DNA of 23,646 nucleotides from a virus. Below are positions 5,987 through 13,369 of the stretch, piece after piece. Numbering within the stretch: the first letter of the stretch is position 1; each line of letters starts with the position of its first letter. Under the pieces are notes generated by a model that ran no database searches, was not told the DNA's origin, and saw only the letters and a list, made by a program, of their open reading frames with translations. The stretch spans positions 1 to 23,646 of the IMG/VR virus record IMGVR_UViG_3300029892_000106; one strand, 5' to 3'. The position numbers were made by a program, and so were the translations under genes.

Positions 5987-7204
5987 TCAGGCTGCCTGTG
6001 AGATACCTTGGTCGTGCCCGGCGACCACGCCTAGAGAGTTCTTCCACTCCAGGTAATCGCTCATGTCAAAGTACCGGTGGCCTGTAGACCAACTCTCATC
6101 GATCTCCATGAGTACGGCTCCAAGGAGTCTTAGAGCGGAGTCTTCGTTGGGGAATATGCGTATCACCCGTTCCCTCCGGCGAACCTCCTGGTTAAGCCGC
6201 TCGACGCCGTTCGTGGTCCTCAGGCGCTTGCGGTATCTCTCGGGAAGCGCCATGACCGCCATGGCATCTTCAAAGCCATCCTCAAGGCACTTGACGGCCT
6301 TGGGAGCCCGTTCGGAATATTCCTGGAGCACCTCCTCAAGGAGCCGGCGGGCCGTGACCATATCTGGTGCCTCGAAGATTAGCCGTAACCTCCCATGGAG
6401 CTCTCCCTGGAGCGCCCTGGGGCAGGCATCAAGGATGTTACGGGTAAAGTGTGTCTGGCAGCGCTGCCACGTAGCCCCCTGAAAACAGGTCTCAACGGCT
6501 TTTACCAACCCCCTGTGGTCGTCCGATACTACCAGGTCCACCCCCCGTAATCCCCGGGTCTTAAGGCTCTCAAAGAACTCAACCCAACTGGCCTCCGTCT
6601 CGCTGTCTCCCAGGGCTAGCCCCAATATCTCCCGGTAGCCCTCCCGGCTGATGCCGGTGGCTATGAGAACGCTCGATAGCCTCACACGGCCGTCCTTTCG
6701 CACCCGGATTACCATGGCATCCACCAACACAAACGGGTACTCACCAAGCTCCCGGTTCTTCCATTGCCCCACAACCTCGTCTAGCCCCTTGCATAACTCC
6801 GAGACGGTCGAATGGGAGAACTCCGTGCCACACAGTTCCTGCACCACTGCCCTTACCTTTCGCGTCGATACCCCGTTTACTACCATCTCTACCATGGCCA
6901 AAAGCAACGCCTGCTCGCTCCTTTGATACCTCCGGAACAGGTCCGTCGAAAAATGCCCGCTGCGAACCCGAGGCACCTCAAGGTTCAACTCTCCTACCCG
7001 CGTCTTTAGTTGCCTCTCCCGATACCCGTTCCGGTAACCCTCACGCTCTGGTGTCCTCTCGTAACGCCCCGCCTTTAGATGCTCAGCGGCCTGGGCATCC
7101 AAGACCTGATTTATCACCTGCTCCACCAAAACTGCCAACCCGTTATCACGGGTGAATAACTGCTGCACTACCGCCTCGTCTATGGTAATCTTGTACTGGG
7201 CCAT
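5987..7204 (-). CDS. IS256-family (mutator-type) transposase
   Basis: 405 residues, normal length. The DDE triad is visible: Asp in FVLVDAMVIRVR, Asp in VDLVVSDDHRGL, and Glu in RTTNGVERLNQEVRRRERVIRIFP, with the family signature CQTHFTRNIL between them. The N-terminus has ERTPEREGYRNGYRERQLKTRVG, the conserved DNA-binding region. The start is ATG 7204 behind AGGAGGGATAAGAGG; an upstream start at 7240 lacks a site. No frameshift or stop, so it should be active. Confidence 0.96.
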   Translation of the reverse strand: MAQYKITIDEAVVQQLFTRDNGLAVLVEQVINQVLDAQAAEHLKAGRYERTPEREGYRNGYRERQLKTRVGELNLEVPRVRSGHFSTDLFRRYQRSEQALLLAMVEMVVNGVSTRKVRAVVQELCGTEFSHSTVSELCKGLDEVVGQWKNRELGEYPFVLVDAMVIRVRKDGRVRLSSVLIATGISREGYREILGLALGDSETEASWVEFFESLKTRGLRGVDLVVSDDHRGLVKAVETCFQGATWQRCQTHFTRNILDACPRALQGELHGRLRLIFEAPDMVTARRLLEEVLQEYSERAPKAVKCLEDGFEDAMAVMALPERYRKRLRTTNGVERLNQEVRRRERVIRIFPNEDSALRLLGAVLMEIDESWSTGHRYFDMSDYLEWKNSLGVVAGHDQGISQAA

Positions 7205-7326
7205 CCTCTTATCCCTCCTGGTTGATATAGGTTTTGTCACCTTTCCATCTACCAGGGAGAGGGTGGCCTTTCCTCCTTCACCTCCCTCTCTAGGCCTTTA
7301 CCTCTGCCTACCCTTTTTACACCATT

Positions 7327-8016
7327 CTACCGGACACTACTGCCAGTGCCACACGCAACCTTAACGAATCTCATCAAAATACATGCAATCCTCGTCCTCA
7401 ACTTCAACAGCAATTTCTTTATTCGGTTCAAGGGTGTATTCGTTTTCGCCACAGCAGAATTCGATCGTGTGCGCTCTGCCTTCGCCGCCTCCACCACGGC
7501 CTGCTCTGCTTCCCAGCGTGCAATGTTGATCGTGGCCTCCCCACCGGAGAGGGCTTGCTGCACATCTGCCAGCGCGTCATTATACCCCTGCTCGTGTGCC
7601 GCGCACTTGTCATCGGGGATGTCCTCGTCAAGTTTGCCAGGATAGCCAAGCCAAGATATGCCCTCCCTTATCCTCCGCACCTGCTCCCTCAGCCTCCCAC
7701 ATTCCGGGCACCCTGGGACGGGAGTGGAGAGGGCTTCCTTTTCAGAGGCCTCCCCACCGGAGAGGGCCATGTTCCGCTGAGCTTGTCGGCAAAGGCTATC
7801 TATTCGTGCCTTCGCTTCCACGACCTCACGCGGATCTGCCTTGTCATCCAGAAGTAGTACGGTTTCTCGTACCAGGTCTATGACATCCCACAGCTCCCGC
7901 AAACGCTCGTTTTCCTTTAGAAGCTCTTCCACGCGCTCATTCACGGCGCGAATCTCCTGTTCGAGGAACTGTTTGTAGCTCGATGCGGGTTTCTCAACCA
8001 TCCGAACCGCCTCCAT
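7327..8016 (-). CDS. Coiled-coil phage protein with CPEC motif; C-terminus altered
   Basis: 229 residues as read. Residues ~15-45 form a coiled coil (EQEIRAVNERVEELLKENERL); PGCPECGRLREQVRRIREG lies in the middle. The segment ALSGGEA occurs twice, matching a 21-bp direct repeat at 7534-7554 and 7747-7767. The last ~40 residues are basic and atypical, and the final codons fall inside the IS end. One added base near 7480 would switch to an acidic tail, HTIEFCCGENEYTLEPNKE to CMYFDEIR, stopping at 7361, which looks more natural. ATG 8016 and ATG 8001 both have good ribosome sites. Function unknown. Confidence 0.55.
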   Translation of the reverse strand: MEAVRMVEKPASSYKQFLEQEIRAVNERVEELLKENERLRELWDVIDLVRETVLLLDDKADPREVVEAKARIDSLCRQAQRNMALSGGEASEKEALSTPVPGCPECGRLREQVRRIREGISWLGYPGKLDEDIPDDKCAAHEQGYNDALADVQQALSGGEATINIARWEAEQAVVEAAKAERTRSNSAVAKTNTPLNRIKKLLLKLRTRIACILMRFVKVACGTGSSVR

Positions 8017-8161
8017 TCTTTATCTTCCTCCAGCAGAAGTACCAGTCACCCCACAAGCTGCAACACCTGAAGCCTATATGAGTCATGAACTTGATCGACC
8101 TCCGGTCGGCAAATTTGCTTATACCGCACCACCAGAAGGGATTCAGGCGGCGGAGTTTCAT
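7994..8161 (-). CDS. Small basic Trp/Cys-rich protein, 55 residues
   Basis: ATG 8161 to TGA 7994, starting MKLRRLNPFWWCGISKFADR and containing FRCCSLWGDWYFCWRK. The start is an ATGA overlap with the stop of the gene at 8158, the same coupling used throughout this operon, and the end overlaps the start of the next gene, so it fills the gap exactly. Five cysteines and six tryptophans in 55 residues are unusual. It may bind metal or membrane; no family recognised. Confidence 0.5.
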   Translation of the reverse strand: MKLRRLNPFWWCGISKFADRRSIKFMTHIGFRCCSLWGDWYFCWRKIKNGGGSDG

Positions 8162-8511
8162 CTCGCACTGCTTCCCTTGAGGACTGCTCTCGCCTCTTCA
8201 ATGTTTCCCCTGCTGACTGTGCAGCGGCCCGGACTGTAGGCACCTCGGACACTTTTGACGATGCCTTCCAGCAGCCTCCGCAGCCGCTTCACTTCCACCT
8301 TCAGTGCTTCATTTTCTGTTTTTATCTCATCAGCATAGATACACATCGCGGCAGCATCTAGGGCATCATCGAGGCGTTCAGTTTCGACCCTAATAGTATT
8401 GTCGCGTAACTGTTGTACCTGGGCACGCAGCCTCTCCACCTCAGCCCTCAGTTTCTCGTTTTCCGCCCGCAGGTCACGGGCTTCGAGGTCGTTGTCACTC
8501 GGCCAGTTCAT
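8158..8511 (-). CDS. Coiled-coil phage protein
   Basis: 117 residues with two leucine-zipper-like stretches, LRAENEKLRAEVERLRAQVQQL (about residues 14-35) and a second about residues 64-85 ending EVKRLRRLLEGIV. The start is ATG 8511, behind a perfect AAAGGAGG; longer readings upstream are antisense-like in composition. It overlaps the neighbour upstream by 17 bases. Dimerising structural or accessory role only by inference. Confidence 0.65.
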   Translation of the reverse strand: MNWPSDNDLEARDLRAENEKLRAEVERLRAQVQQLRDNTIRVETERLDDALDAAAMCIYADEIKTENEALKVEVKRLRRLLEGIVKSVRGAYSPGRCTVSRGNIEEARAVLKGSSAR

Positions 8512-8863
8512 CCGAATCGCCTCCTTTGAGGGCGTCTTCCAATGTTTGCTGGACGGCCTCGCAGCACTCATCCAGGCACCATGATAGAGCCTCGGACAAT
8601 GCCTTCCGCAGCCTCTCCACCTCGTCCAGCAGAACAGGCACAACCTCCATAGCCCGGATAGCCAGCTTGTTTCTCGCAGCATCACGCTCAAATACACATG
8701 CTGAACAGTCGCTGGGCGGGTAACCAGGATCTCCATAGTCGTGTGCAGCACAATAATCCAACAGCTCGCCCCGCTCGGGCGCGTTGGCCTCCTCGCACAG
8801 CCTCCTCAGCCCCTCCAGATCCAGGGGCCCCTGCCGTCCAGCGCACGACAGATTACCCGGCAT
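8495..8863 (-). CDS. Hypothetical phage protein ('PALLDEVERLR' type)
   Basis: 122 residues starting MPGNLSCAGRQGPLDLEGLR at ATG 8863, behind AAGGAGGG. The centre has YCAAHDYGDPGYPPSDCSAC, a possible metal site, and then EVVPVLLDEVERLRKALSEAL. The 'vP-x-LLDEVERLR' helix is shared by many small phage early proteins of unknown function. C-terminus is acidic. Part of the run of overlapping early genes. Confidence 0.65.
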   Translation of the reverse strand: MPGNLSCAGRQGPLDLEGLRRLCEEANAPERGELLDYCAAHDYGDPGYPPSDCSACVFERDAARNKLAIRAMEVVPVLLDEVERLRKALSEALSWCLDECCEAVQQTLEDALKGGDSDELAE

Positions 8864-8865
8864 GG

Positions 8866-9072
8866 TCAATCCCTCCTTGCATGTCGCTTGACAGATGACC
8901 TCCACGATAAGGTGCAAGAGAAATATGGCTCGGCAATCTCATCACGTAACAGCCCCACAACCTCCTCCACGTGTCGCAGGATGACGGACGCCATCCACTG
9001 GATGTCGTCGTCGTAGACGCGGCACTCAGCGAGGCCCCGCTCGATGGCGTGTAACAGGCCCTTGTCGGTCAT
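8866..9072 (-). CDS. Small hypothetical phage protein
   Basis: 68 residues starting MTDKGLLHAIERGLAEC at ATG 9072, with AAGGAGG upstream. Mostly helical; the C-terminus is basic (SSVKRHARRD). It overlaps the stop of the neighbour upstream by four bases. No family recognised. Confidence 0.55.
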   Translation of the reverse strand: MTDKGLLHAIERGLAECRVYDDDIQWMASVILRHVEEVVGLLRDEIAEPYFSCTLSWRSSVKRHARRD

Positions 9073-9326
9073 TTGTCTCCCTCCTTCCACCTCTCGCAGC
9101 CCTCACACGCCTGATCTCCCCAATCGGCAACAAGTGAGCAGTTATACAACTCAGAAAAATACTGGCATGTAGGACGATAGCCTAGTTCCATCAATAAGCG
9201 CCGTTTTCTCTCCGCAAGCCGCGCCCGGACTTTCATAGCGCCAGAGCCATGAGACATCCTAAGTGCGTGAAGGCGGTCATCAATAGACCGAATTTCATCC
9301 CACAGAATCTCGTTCACGATACCCAC
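9069..9326 (-). CDS. Small protein with C-terminal Cys cluster
   Basis: 85 residues: a helical basic first half (VRARLAERKRRLLMELGY), then CQYFSELYNCS and the ending ACEGCERWKEGDK, four cysteines likely holding a metal. The CEGCERW ending is repeated in the 26-codon frame at 4952-5032. It overlaps both neighbours by a few bases. Function unknown. Confidence 0.6.
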   Translation of the reverse strand: MGIVNEILWDEIRSIDDRLHALRMSHGSGAMKVRARLAERKRRLLMELGYRPTCQYFSELYNCSLVADWGDQACEGCERWKEGDK

Positions 9327-9661
9327 CTCCTCCCGGCCATCGTCCCGCCGTTATGCGTGGCAATGCCCTCAAGTATCTGGGCCACAGAATATCCGTAACT
9401 GTGACCCACTGCTATTAGCCGTAAATAATGGCGCATATCGTCCCACCTGTCAGGCGGCAGCGCTTCTGTGAACGGGACCGCATAAGGCAGATGTGGGGTC
9501 GGATTAAATGGCAACCCCCTGCGCCGCCGCCACTCACCCACTGTCCTGATGTTGATGCCTTCCAATTCCGCGATCTCTCTATCGGTTAGTCCATGTCTAT
9601 ATAGGGCCATCCTGTGAGCATCTTGGTCGGGAGTCAGCATCGGTTCTACACCCCCCGCCAT
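9314..9661 (-). CDS. Helix-turn-helix protein
   Basis: 115 residues with a homeodomain-like helix-turn-helix at about residues 17-50 (MALYRHGLTDREIAELEG, then IRTVGEWRRRRGLPFN), of the kind found in resolvases and small phage regulators. The remainder is helical (DDMRHYLRLIAVGHSYGYS). ATG 9640 is an alternative start. It directly follows the helicase loader gene with overlap; it may bind DNA in replication or regulation (inference). Confidence 0.7.
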   Translation of the reverse strand: MAGGVEPMLTPDQDAHRMALYRHGLTDREIAELEGINIRTVGEWRRRRGLPFNPTPHLPYAVPFTEALPPDRWDDMRHYLRLIAVGHSYGYSVAQILEGIATHNGGTMAGRRWVS

Positions 9662-10389
9662 GAACGACCTTCGATAACCACAAGGTCACACATTTCGAGT
9701 AGCCTGCCTACAACCTCTCCCCCGAAAACCTCTCTCATCTCCGCCTCGTTCATGCGCGTGGTAACGACCATAGGCATATCTGCCTCGTACCTGGTATTCA
9801 CCAGCGAAAATACGTCTCGCTTGGCTTCTCCCCTAAAGCCCTTAAGAGCTAGTTCCGTAAAATCGTCGAGAACCAGAAATCGGTGTTTCGCTAGCGAGTA
9901 CAAAGACCCATCGTGCTGGGGCATTGAAACCCAGCGGAAGGACCACTCGCCGTTTAGGACCACCCTACGTAAAACGGATGCTGCCAAGTGGGTTTTACCA
10001 ACTCCTGTTCCGCCGGAAAACAGTAACCCACGCATTTCCTTGCCTGGCCGATAGTTGACTGCGTATGCAAATGCTGCTTCGTAGGCTTCGCGGTTGTATT
10101 CATTCTGCCTGAACGTCTCGAAACGGCGGGCCGCGAACCTCTTCCCTAGCTGCCCATCCAGGATTGCCATGAATTGGTGGGGGCAAGGCTTTGCTCGGAA
10201 AACGTCGTATGGCATTCCGGCATCCCCCTCGTCATCGGACTTCCTGACCATGTAGCCCCTGGGTCCCATCTCTAGATCACACTGGTCAAGTCCAGTACAC
10301 GTGGGGCAAATGTTTTGAGTTCTGTTGACCATCTTGAGATTTAGCCAGTTTACTTCTTGTTCATGGCGGTCTTTCGTTTGAACTTCCAC
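9646..10389 (-). CDS. dnaC: DnaC/DnaI-like helicase loader (AAA+ ATPase)
   Basis: 247 residues. Walker A is LLFSGGTGVGKTHLAAS near residues 122-138 and Walker B is RFLVLDDFTEL near 170-180; VVTTRMNEAEM is the sensor region. The N-terminus has a CPTC knuckle and further Cys, as in DnaI/DnaC-type loaders that carry a zinc site. It would place the host replicative helicase on the phage origin together with the upstream replication protein. The GTG start is preceded by GGAGGGATTAGAG and overlaps the upstream gene by 29 bases. An IstB-type relative is the alternative, but no transposase partner is present. Confidence 0.88.
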   Translation of the reverse strand: MEVQTKDRHEQEVNWLNLKMVNRTQNICPTCTGLDQCDLEMGPRGYMVRKSDDEGDAGMPYDVFRAKPCPHQFMAILDGQLGKRFAARRFETFRQNEYNREAYEAAFAYAVNYRPGKEMRGLLFSGGTGVGKTHLAASVLRRVVLNGEWSFRWVSMPQHDGSLYSLAKHRFLVLDDFTELALKGFRGEAKRDVFSLVNTRYEADMPMVVTTRMNEAEMREVFGGEVVGRLLEMCDLVVIEGRSWRGV

Positions 10390-11305
10390 CCTCTAATCCC
10401 TCCCGCCGGCGACGCGCTTCCTCCTGTTGCTTCTTGGCCTCAAGCCAGGACGCGGCAACGTCGTTGTCTCTGCGCCTGCCGTTCTTGTTGTCGTACTTAC
10501 CCTCAAGCACTCTAACCATGTTGGCCTCCTTGATGAGCCAGTCGAAGTCGCAGCCTTGCCACTTGCCGTTTCTGCCGCTCAAGAATTCGCTGGCCTCCGC
10601 CTTCTCGAAAAGCATTCGGAATCGTTCAATGCTTGGGTGTTTCCGCCAGTGGGCCTTCAAGGTGCGGCGGCGCGAATCAGTGATCTCCTTGACGCTGGGG
10701 AGGGAGGTACAGATCGTATTGTACAGGGAGACGATCTCGCCATGCGGCGTCCGTGACGCCGCATCTGGCTCGTTAGAGACTGGATCTTTTTCTTTCTTAT
10801 GATCTACTCTTCTCTGATCTTCTCTCTTCTTATCTTCTCTTATAGCCATTGGGGTTGCCATTGGGGTTGCTATAGCCTCCCCATTGCCCTCCCCATTAGC
10901 CTTGCCATCCTGTTCACCCCACCTGGCATCGGCTCCGCGTTTTCCGGCCTCAGATAGGAGCCGCTTGCGCTCGTCCCACGTCCCCATTCGCCGGCACAGG
11001 CTGTCAGACCATATATACTCGCCGTCGGTTTGCAGGAGCCCACTCTCCCCGTCCTTGAATTCCTCAATGCAATCTTTTAGGAACGCGCTCAGGTAGTCCG
11101 TTTCTACCCCTAATTCCATGGCCAGGGCCTGGCATTGCCACGGTCTACCTATGGCCATCCTATAGCCCGGGCTCTCGCGCAGGATTTCCACAATTGCCCA
11201 CCAAAGGCCGTAGCCTGCCCAACCGTACTTTGCCCGAAGCCCCATTATCTTTGAATCTCGTCGTGCGTTTGCATCGTGCCGGAACCAGAAAGCATCCTTA
11301 GCCAT
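10361..11305 (-). CDS. Replisome organiser with Lin1244/Lin1753-like N-terminus
   Basis: 314 residues. The N-terminal ~110 residues (MAKDAFWFRHDANARRDSKI, then YGWAGYGLWWAIVEILRE) match the winged-helix Lin1244/Lin1753 (DUF4373-like) domain of Firmicute phage replication initiators. A low-complexity linker follows, with GEGNGEAIATPMATPMAI and a KKREDQRRVDHKKEKD run, then a C-terminal helical domain. The start at 11305 has GAGGGG upstream; the longer reading does not. Placed before dnaC, as in many Firmicute phages. The phage origin is often inside this gene. Confidence 0.82.
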   Translation of the reverse strand: MAKDAFWFRHDANARRDSKIMGLRAKYGWAGYGLWWAIVEILRESPGYRMAIGRPWQCQALAMELGVETDYLSAFLKDCIEEFKDGESGLLQTDGEYIWSDSLCRRMGTWDERKRLLSEAGKRGADARWGEQDGKANGEGNGEAIATPMATPMAIREDKKREDQRRVDHKKEKDPVSNEPDAASRTPHGEIVSLYNTICTSLPSVKEITDSRRRTLKAHWRKHPSIERFRMLFEKAEASEFLSGRNGKWQGCDFDWLIKEANMVRVLEGKYDNKNGRRRDNDVAASWLEAKKQQEEARRRREGLEGGSSNERPP

Positions 11306-11316
11306 ATTGCACCCCT

Positions 11317-11418
11317 CTAGCCGAATATCATGCACCCTACTGCCAGTCCCAGCCCCCAGCCTGCAAGGAACGCCCAGCGCCATAGGATGCTGCGGGATTC
11401 GTCAGGTGGCTGAAGCAT
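11317..11418 (-). CDS. 33-residue membrane protein
   Basis: ATG 11418 to 11317 encodes MLQPPDESRSILWRWAFLAG, followed by a hydrophobic end, together one transmembrane helix (about residues 12-32). AGAGGTGACGAGC precedes the start. It fits between two real genes. Early phage operons often carry such tiny membrane proteins of unknown use. Confidence 0.5.
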   Translation of the reverse strand: MLQPPDESRSILWRWAFLAGWGLGLAVGCMIFG

Positions 11419-11423
11419 GCTCG

Positions 11424-12359
11424 TCACCTCTGGGCCTCTCCCGCATGCCCTCCGACAAGGACAGCAATCTGCGCCAGGAACTCCTCCCGCCTGCGGGCAG
11501 CCTCGGTCCACTGCTGGACTGTCAGTTCGGCGCATGATTCCACACCGAAGTGCTCCCGTATGAGGCTAGCGACAAAGTCCTTCACCTCAGCCGGATCGTG
11601 CCCGTGCTTTTTCGCCCATTCATCGACAGCCGCGAAGAGGGCTTTCTGGGCCCCGGAACCGTTGCTGGCCTTCTTGTTGCGTGTGCCGCCGCTCTGGGGG
11701 TTATCATGCTGACTGCCCACAGCTCGCCGATCCTGACGGGGACTGCTATCGCCATCCTCTACCATGTCCTCTAGGTCCTGCGTGAATATCTGTGAAAGAC
11801 TAGCCACGGTCAACGTGGCATCCACCTGCGCCCGCTTCTTGGCCATCTTGAGAACTGTGTTGACCAGCGTGAATGTGTCTAGGTTCTCCACTAGGTACTC
11901 CTTGTAGGTGCCGTATTGGCCCTCGCGCTCACGAGTCTGGAGAGTGTTCTTGTCCACGCCTTCGGGCAGCTTGCGCTCTGTGACCCAACGATTGGCATAT
12001 CTGGCCTCCTTGGTGTTCGCGTGCCCAAGGCCCTCTGTCACGAGAAGGCCCCCCTTGGACAGGCGGCACTTAACAGTGAACGCAAAGAATCCCTTCTCGT
12101 AGTCCTGGACCCTTTCGGCGACCTCGTATTCGGAGGTAAGCCCCATGAGCATAAGGATTTTCTCGGCACCAGGTTTCAACAACGTGGGCTTGTTGCCCGT
12201 GCCAGGGATGACGCCGTAGTCGTGACCCTCCTTGAGAGTCTGTTGCACAATAGCCTGGAATCTGCGGATCTTGTCCATCGTTGACTGAACATGCGCGAGA
12301 TCTACTCCGTCTATCACCGATATCGGGCGTGGAATAAGGCTGGATTCCTGCAATGCCAC
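11424..12359 (-). CDS. Conserved phage recombination-region protein, candidate ssDNA-annealing protein
   Basis: 311 residues. The conserved core runs over residues ~35-190: EGHDYGVIPGTGNKPTLLKP, then GAEKILMLMGL and NTVLKMAKKRAQVDATL. This family is frequent in phages of Firmicutes and metagenomes and is usually left as hypothetical. After a Gly/Ser/Asn-rich linker comes a C-terminal helical domain. It directly follows a PD-(D/E)XK exonuclease gene, the place normally held by a RecT/Erf/Rad52-type annealing protein, so that role is inferred from position only. GTG start with AAGGGGG upstream. Confidence 0.65.
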   Translation of the reverse strand: MALQESSLIPRPISVIDGVDLAHVQSTMDKIRRFQAIVQQTLKEGHDYGVIPGTGNKPTLLKPGAEKILMLMGLTSEYEVAERVQDYEKGFFAFTVKCRLSKGGLLVTEGLGHANTKEARYANRWVTERKLPEGVDKNTLQTREREGQYGTYKEYLVENLDTFTLVNTVLKMAKKRAQVDATLTVASLSQIFTQDLEDMVEDGDSSPRQDRRAVGSQHDNPQSGGTRNKKASNGSGAQKALFAAVDEWAKKHGHDPAEVKDFVASLIREHFGVESCAELTVQQWTEAARRREEFLAQIAVLVGGHAGEAQR

Positions 12360-13013
12360 TTACGCCGCCCCCTTTCTGTCGATATCGTAGATTGTCTTGC
12401 ACGCAAGGAACACCGCCCAACCTGGTTCAAAGTCCGTGTACATCCGCTGTTCGAACTCCTCCGTCTCTTTCCTCGGGATGTTCAGGATGATCGCCCTGTG
12501 CACCGGGTATCCATTCTCAACCAGGAGTTGACGGTACGCTGAAAGCTGGTAGTAATACTCCTTGTAAATGCCTGAGCCTGTCTTCAGATCCACCAGCGTA
12601 TAAAGTCCATCCAGGATGCCGTAGATATCACAGGTACCTCCGAAGCCGTATGTTTCGCTCACCAGCGATTGTTCGCCCAGGAGTACCTGGATGTCATGGC
12701 CTCTCTGCCATTCGTAGAAGGACAAGAGTGAGTTTTCTGCCCGATCTATCTCCTCCGGCGAGAACCCCTCCAGGTCAGGCTTCTCGCCAGTGAGGGAGCA
12801 CTGGGCCATGAGATGGGCCAAGGTGCCTATATTGGCCGCCTTGTCACGGTACTTCTTGTAGTCAATACCCTCCATGCCGAGCTTCCACGCCCAATGGATA
12901 AGGGCGGGCTTTGCCAGAACGCCCAGCACTGTCGTGACGCCGGGCACCTTCGTGCCGTCCTTGAGTTTGTACTGGGTATGGGCCTTCACGCCGCGGAATT
13001 TTTCGGTGGTCAT
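12360..13013 (-). CDS. PD-(D/E)XK nuclease (phage exonuclease, RecB-like)
   Basis: 217 residues. Motifs in order: ANIGTLAHLMAQC with the conserved His of this nuclease group (near residue 67), then FGGTCDIYGILDGLYTLVDL with the two Asp, KTGSG with the catalytic Lys, and YYYQLSAYRQLL with the QxxxY motif. This is the Cas4/AddB/exonuclease VIII-like layout. Phage members resect DNA ends for single-strand annealing. It is two bases from the candidate annealing gene, forming a recombination pair. Confidence 0.88.
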   Translation of the reverse strand: MTTEKFRGVKAHTQYKLKDGTKVPGVTTVLGVLAKPALIHWAWKLGMEGIDYKKYRDKAANIGTLAHLMAQCSLTGEKPDLEGFSPEEIDRAENSLLSFYEWQRGHDIQVLLGEQSLVSETYGFGGTCDIYGILDGLYTLVDLKTGSGIYKEYYYQLSAYRQLLVENGYPVHRAIILNIPRKETEEFEQRMYTDFEPGWAVFLACKTIYDIDRKGAA

Positions 13014-13046
13014 TTAGTCATCCTTCCCTCCCGAGCCGGACTGTGG

Positions 13047-13082
13047 TATAATAGCCGCTCGGAGCGCTCAGGCGCTCTTTTT
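13047..13082 (+). promoter_or_regulatory. Extended -10 box followed by terminator-like hairpin
   Basis: On the plus strand, opposite to the surrounding genes, TGTGGTATAAT (extended -10 at 13042-13052) is followed within ten bases by GAGCG-loop-CGCTC (13062-13077) and TTTTTC. No -35 match is visible. It may be a chance match or a source of a very short antisense RNA. Confidence 0.25.
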
Positions 13083-13271
13083 CTCTGCCTCCATCCTCGT
13101 GAGCACCCGCCGAAGCGCCCGGGCCATGAATTCAGCCTCGCTGGCCGTTCCTTCACTTCTGCCCCGCAGGTACTCGCACGTTTCAATCTCCGCTTCCTCC
13201 CTACACCTGCGCGCCCGTTCCTCGGCGCACTGGGCGAGGATCTTGATTTCCTGGTGGATCGTCAGAGTCAC
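13068..13271 (-). CDS. Small helical phage protein
   Basis: 67 residues from GTG 13271, in a GTGA overlap with the stop of the small membrane protein upstream. Rich in Glu, Arg and Ala with three cysteines (AQCAEERARRCREEAEIETC). It looks like a helical hairpin. A longer in-frame reading has a low-complexity Gly/Ser start that is the shadow of the membrane gene. Function unknown. Confidence 0.5.
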   Translation of the reverse strand: MTLTIHQEIKILAQCAEERARRCREEAEIETCEYLRGRSEGTASEAEFMARALRRVLTRMEAEKKSA

Positions 13272-13369
13272 CACAGCCAGATCACCACCATTGCCGCTAT
13301 CCCCACTACCGCCAGCACCATCGCTCCGTGCCTGGTGTCCCTTGCGTACCGAACCATCCAATCCATCAT
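13268..13369 (-). CDS. 33-residue membrane protein
   Basis: Starts MMDWMVRYARDTRHGAMVLA and ends in a hydrophobic run to WLW, one transmembrane helix with a basic cytoplasmic start. GGGGTG lies upstream. It overlaps both neighbours by four bases, which supports it as a true gene. Role unknown. Confidence 0.5.
   Translation of the reverse strand: MMDWMVRYARDTRHGAMVLAVVGIAAMVVIWLW

Larger units (their letters stand above)
5527..7341 (-). mobile_element. IS256-family insertion sequence, 1815 bp
   Basis: The ends are defined by an 8-bp direct repeat GCCAGTGC at 5519-5526 and 7342-7349. The terminal sequences align as imperfect inverted repeats: both have GTCC at bases 7-10 and GGTGTAAA at bases 19-26 from the end. 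IS256 elements make 8-9 bp duplications. Inside are one intact transposase (5987-7204) and about 460 bp beyond its stop. With an intact transposase and perfect target duplication, insertion looks recent. Confidence 0.85.

Noticed and set aside
5938-7337. IS256 element ending at the GACACC palindrome near 5938
   Set aside because: Flanks share no target duplication there; ends at 5527 and 7341 give a perfect 8-bp duplication and aligned termini.
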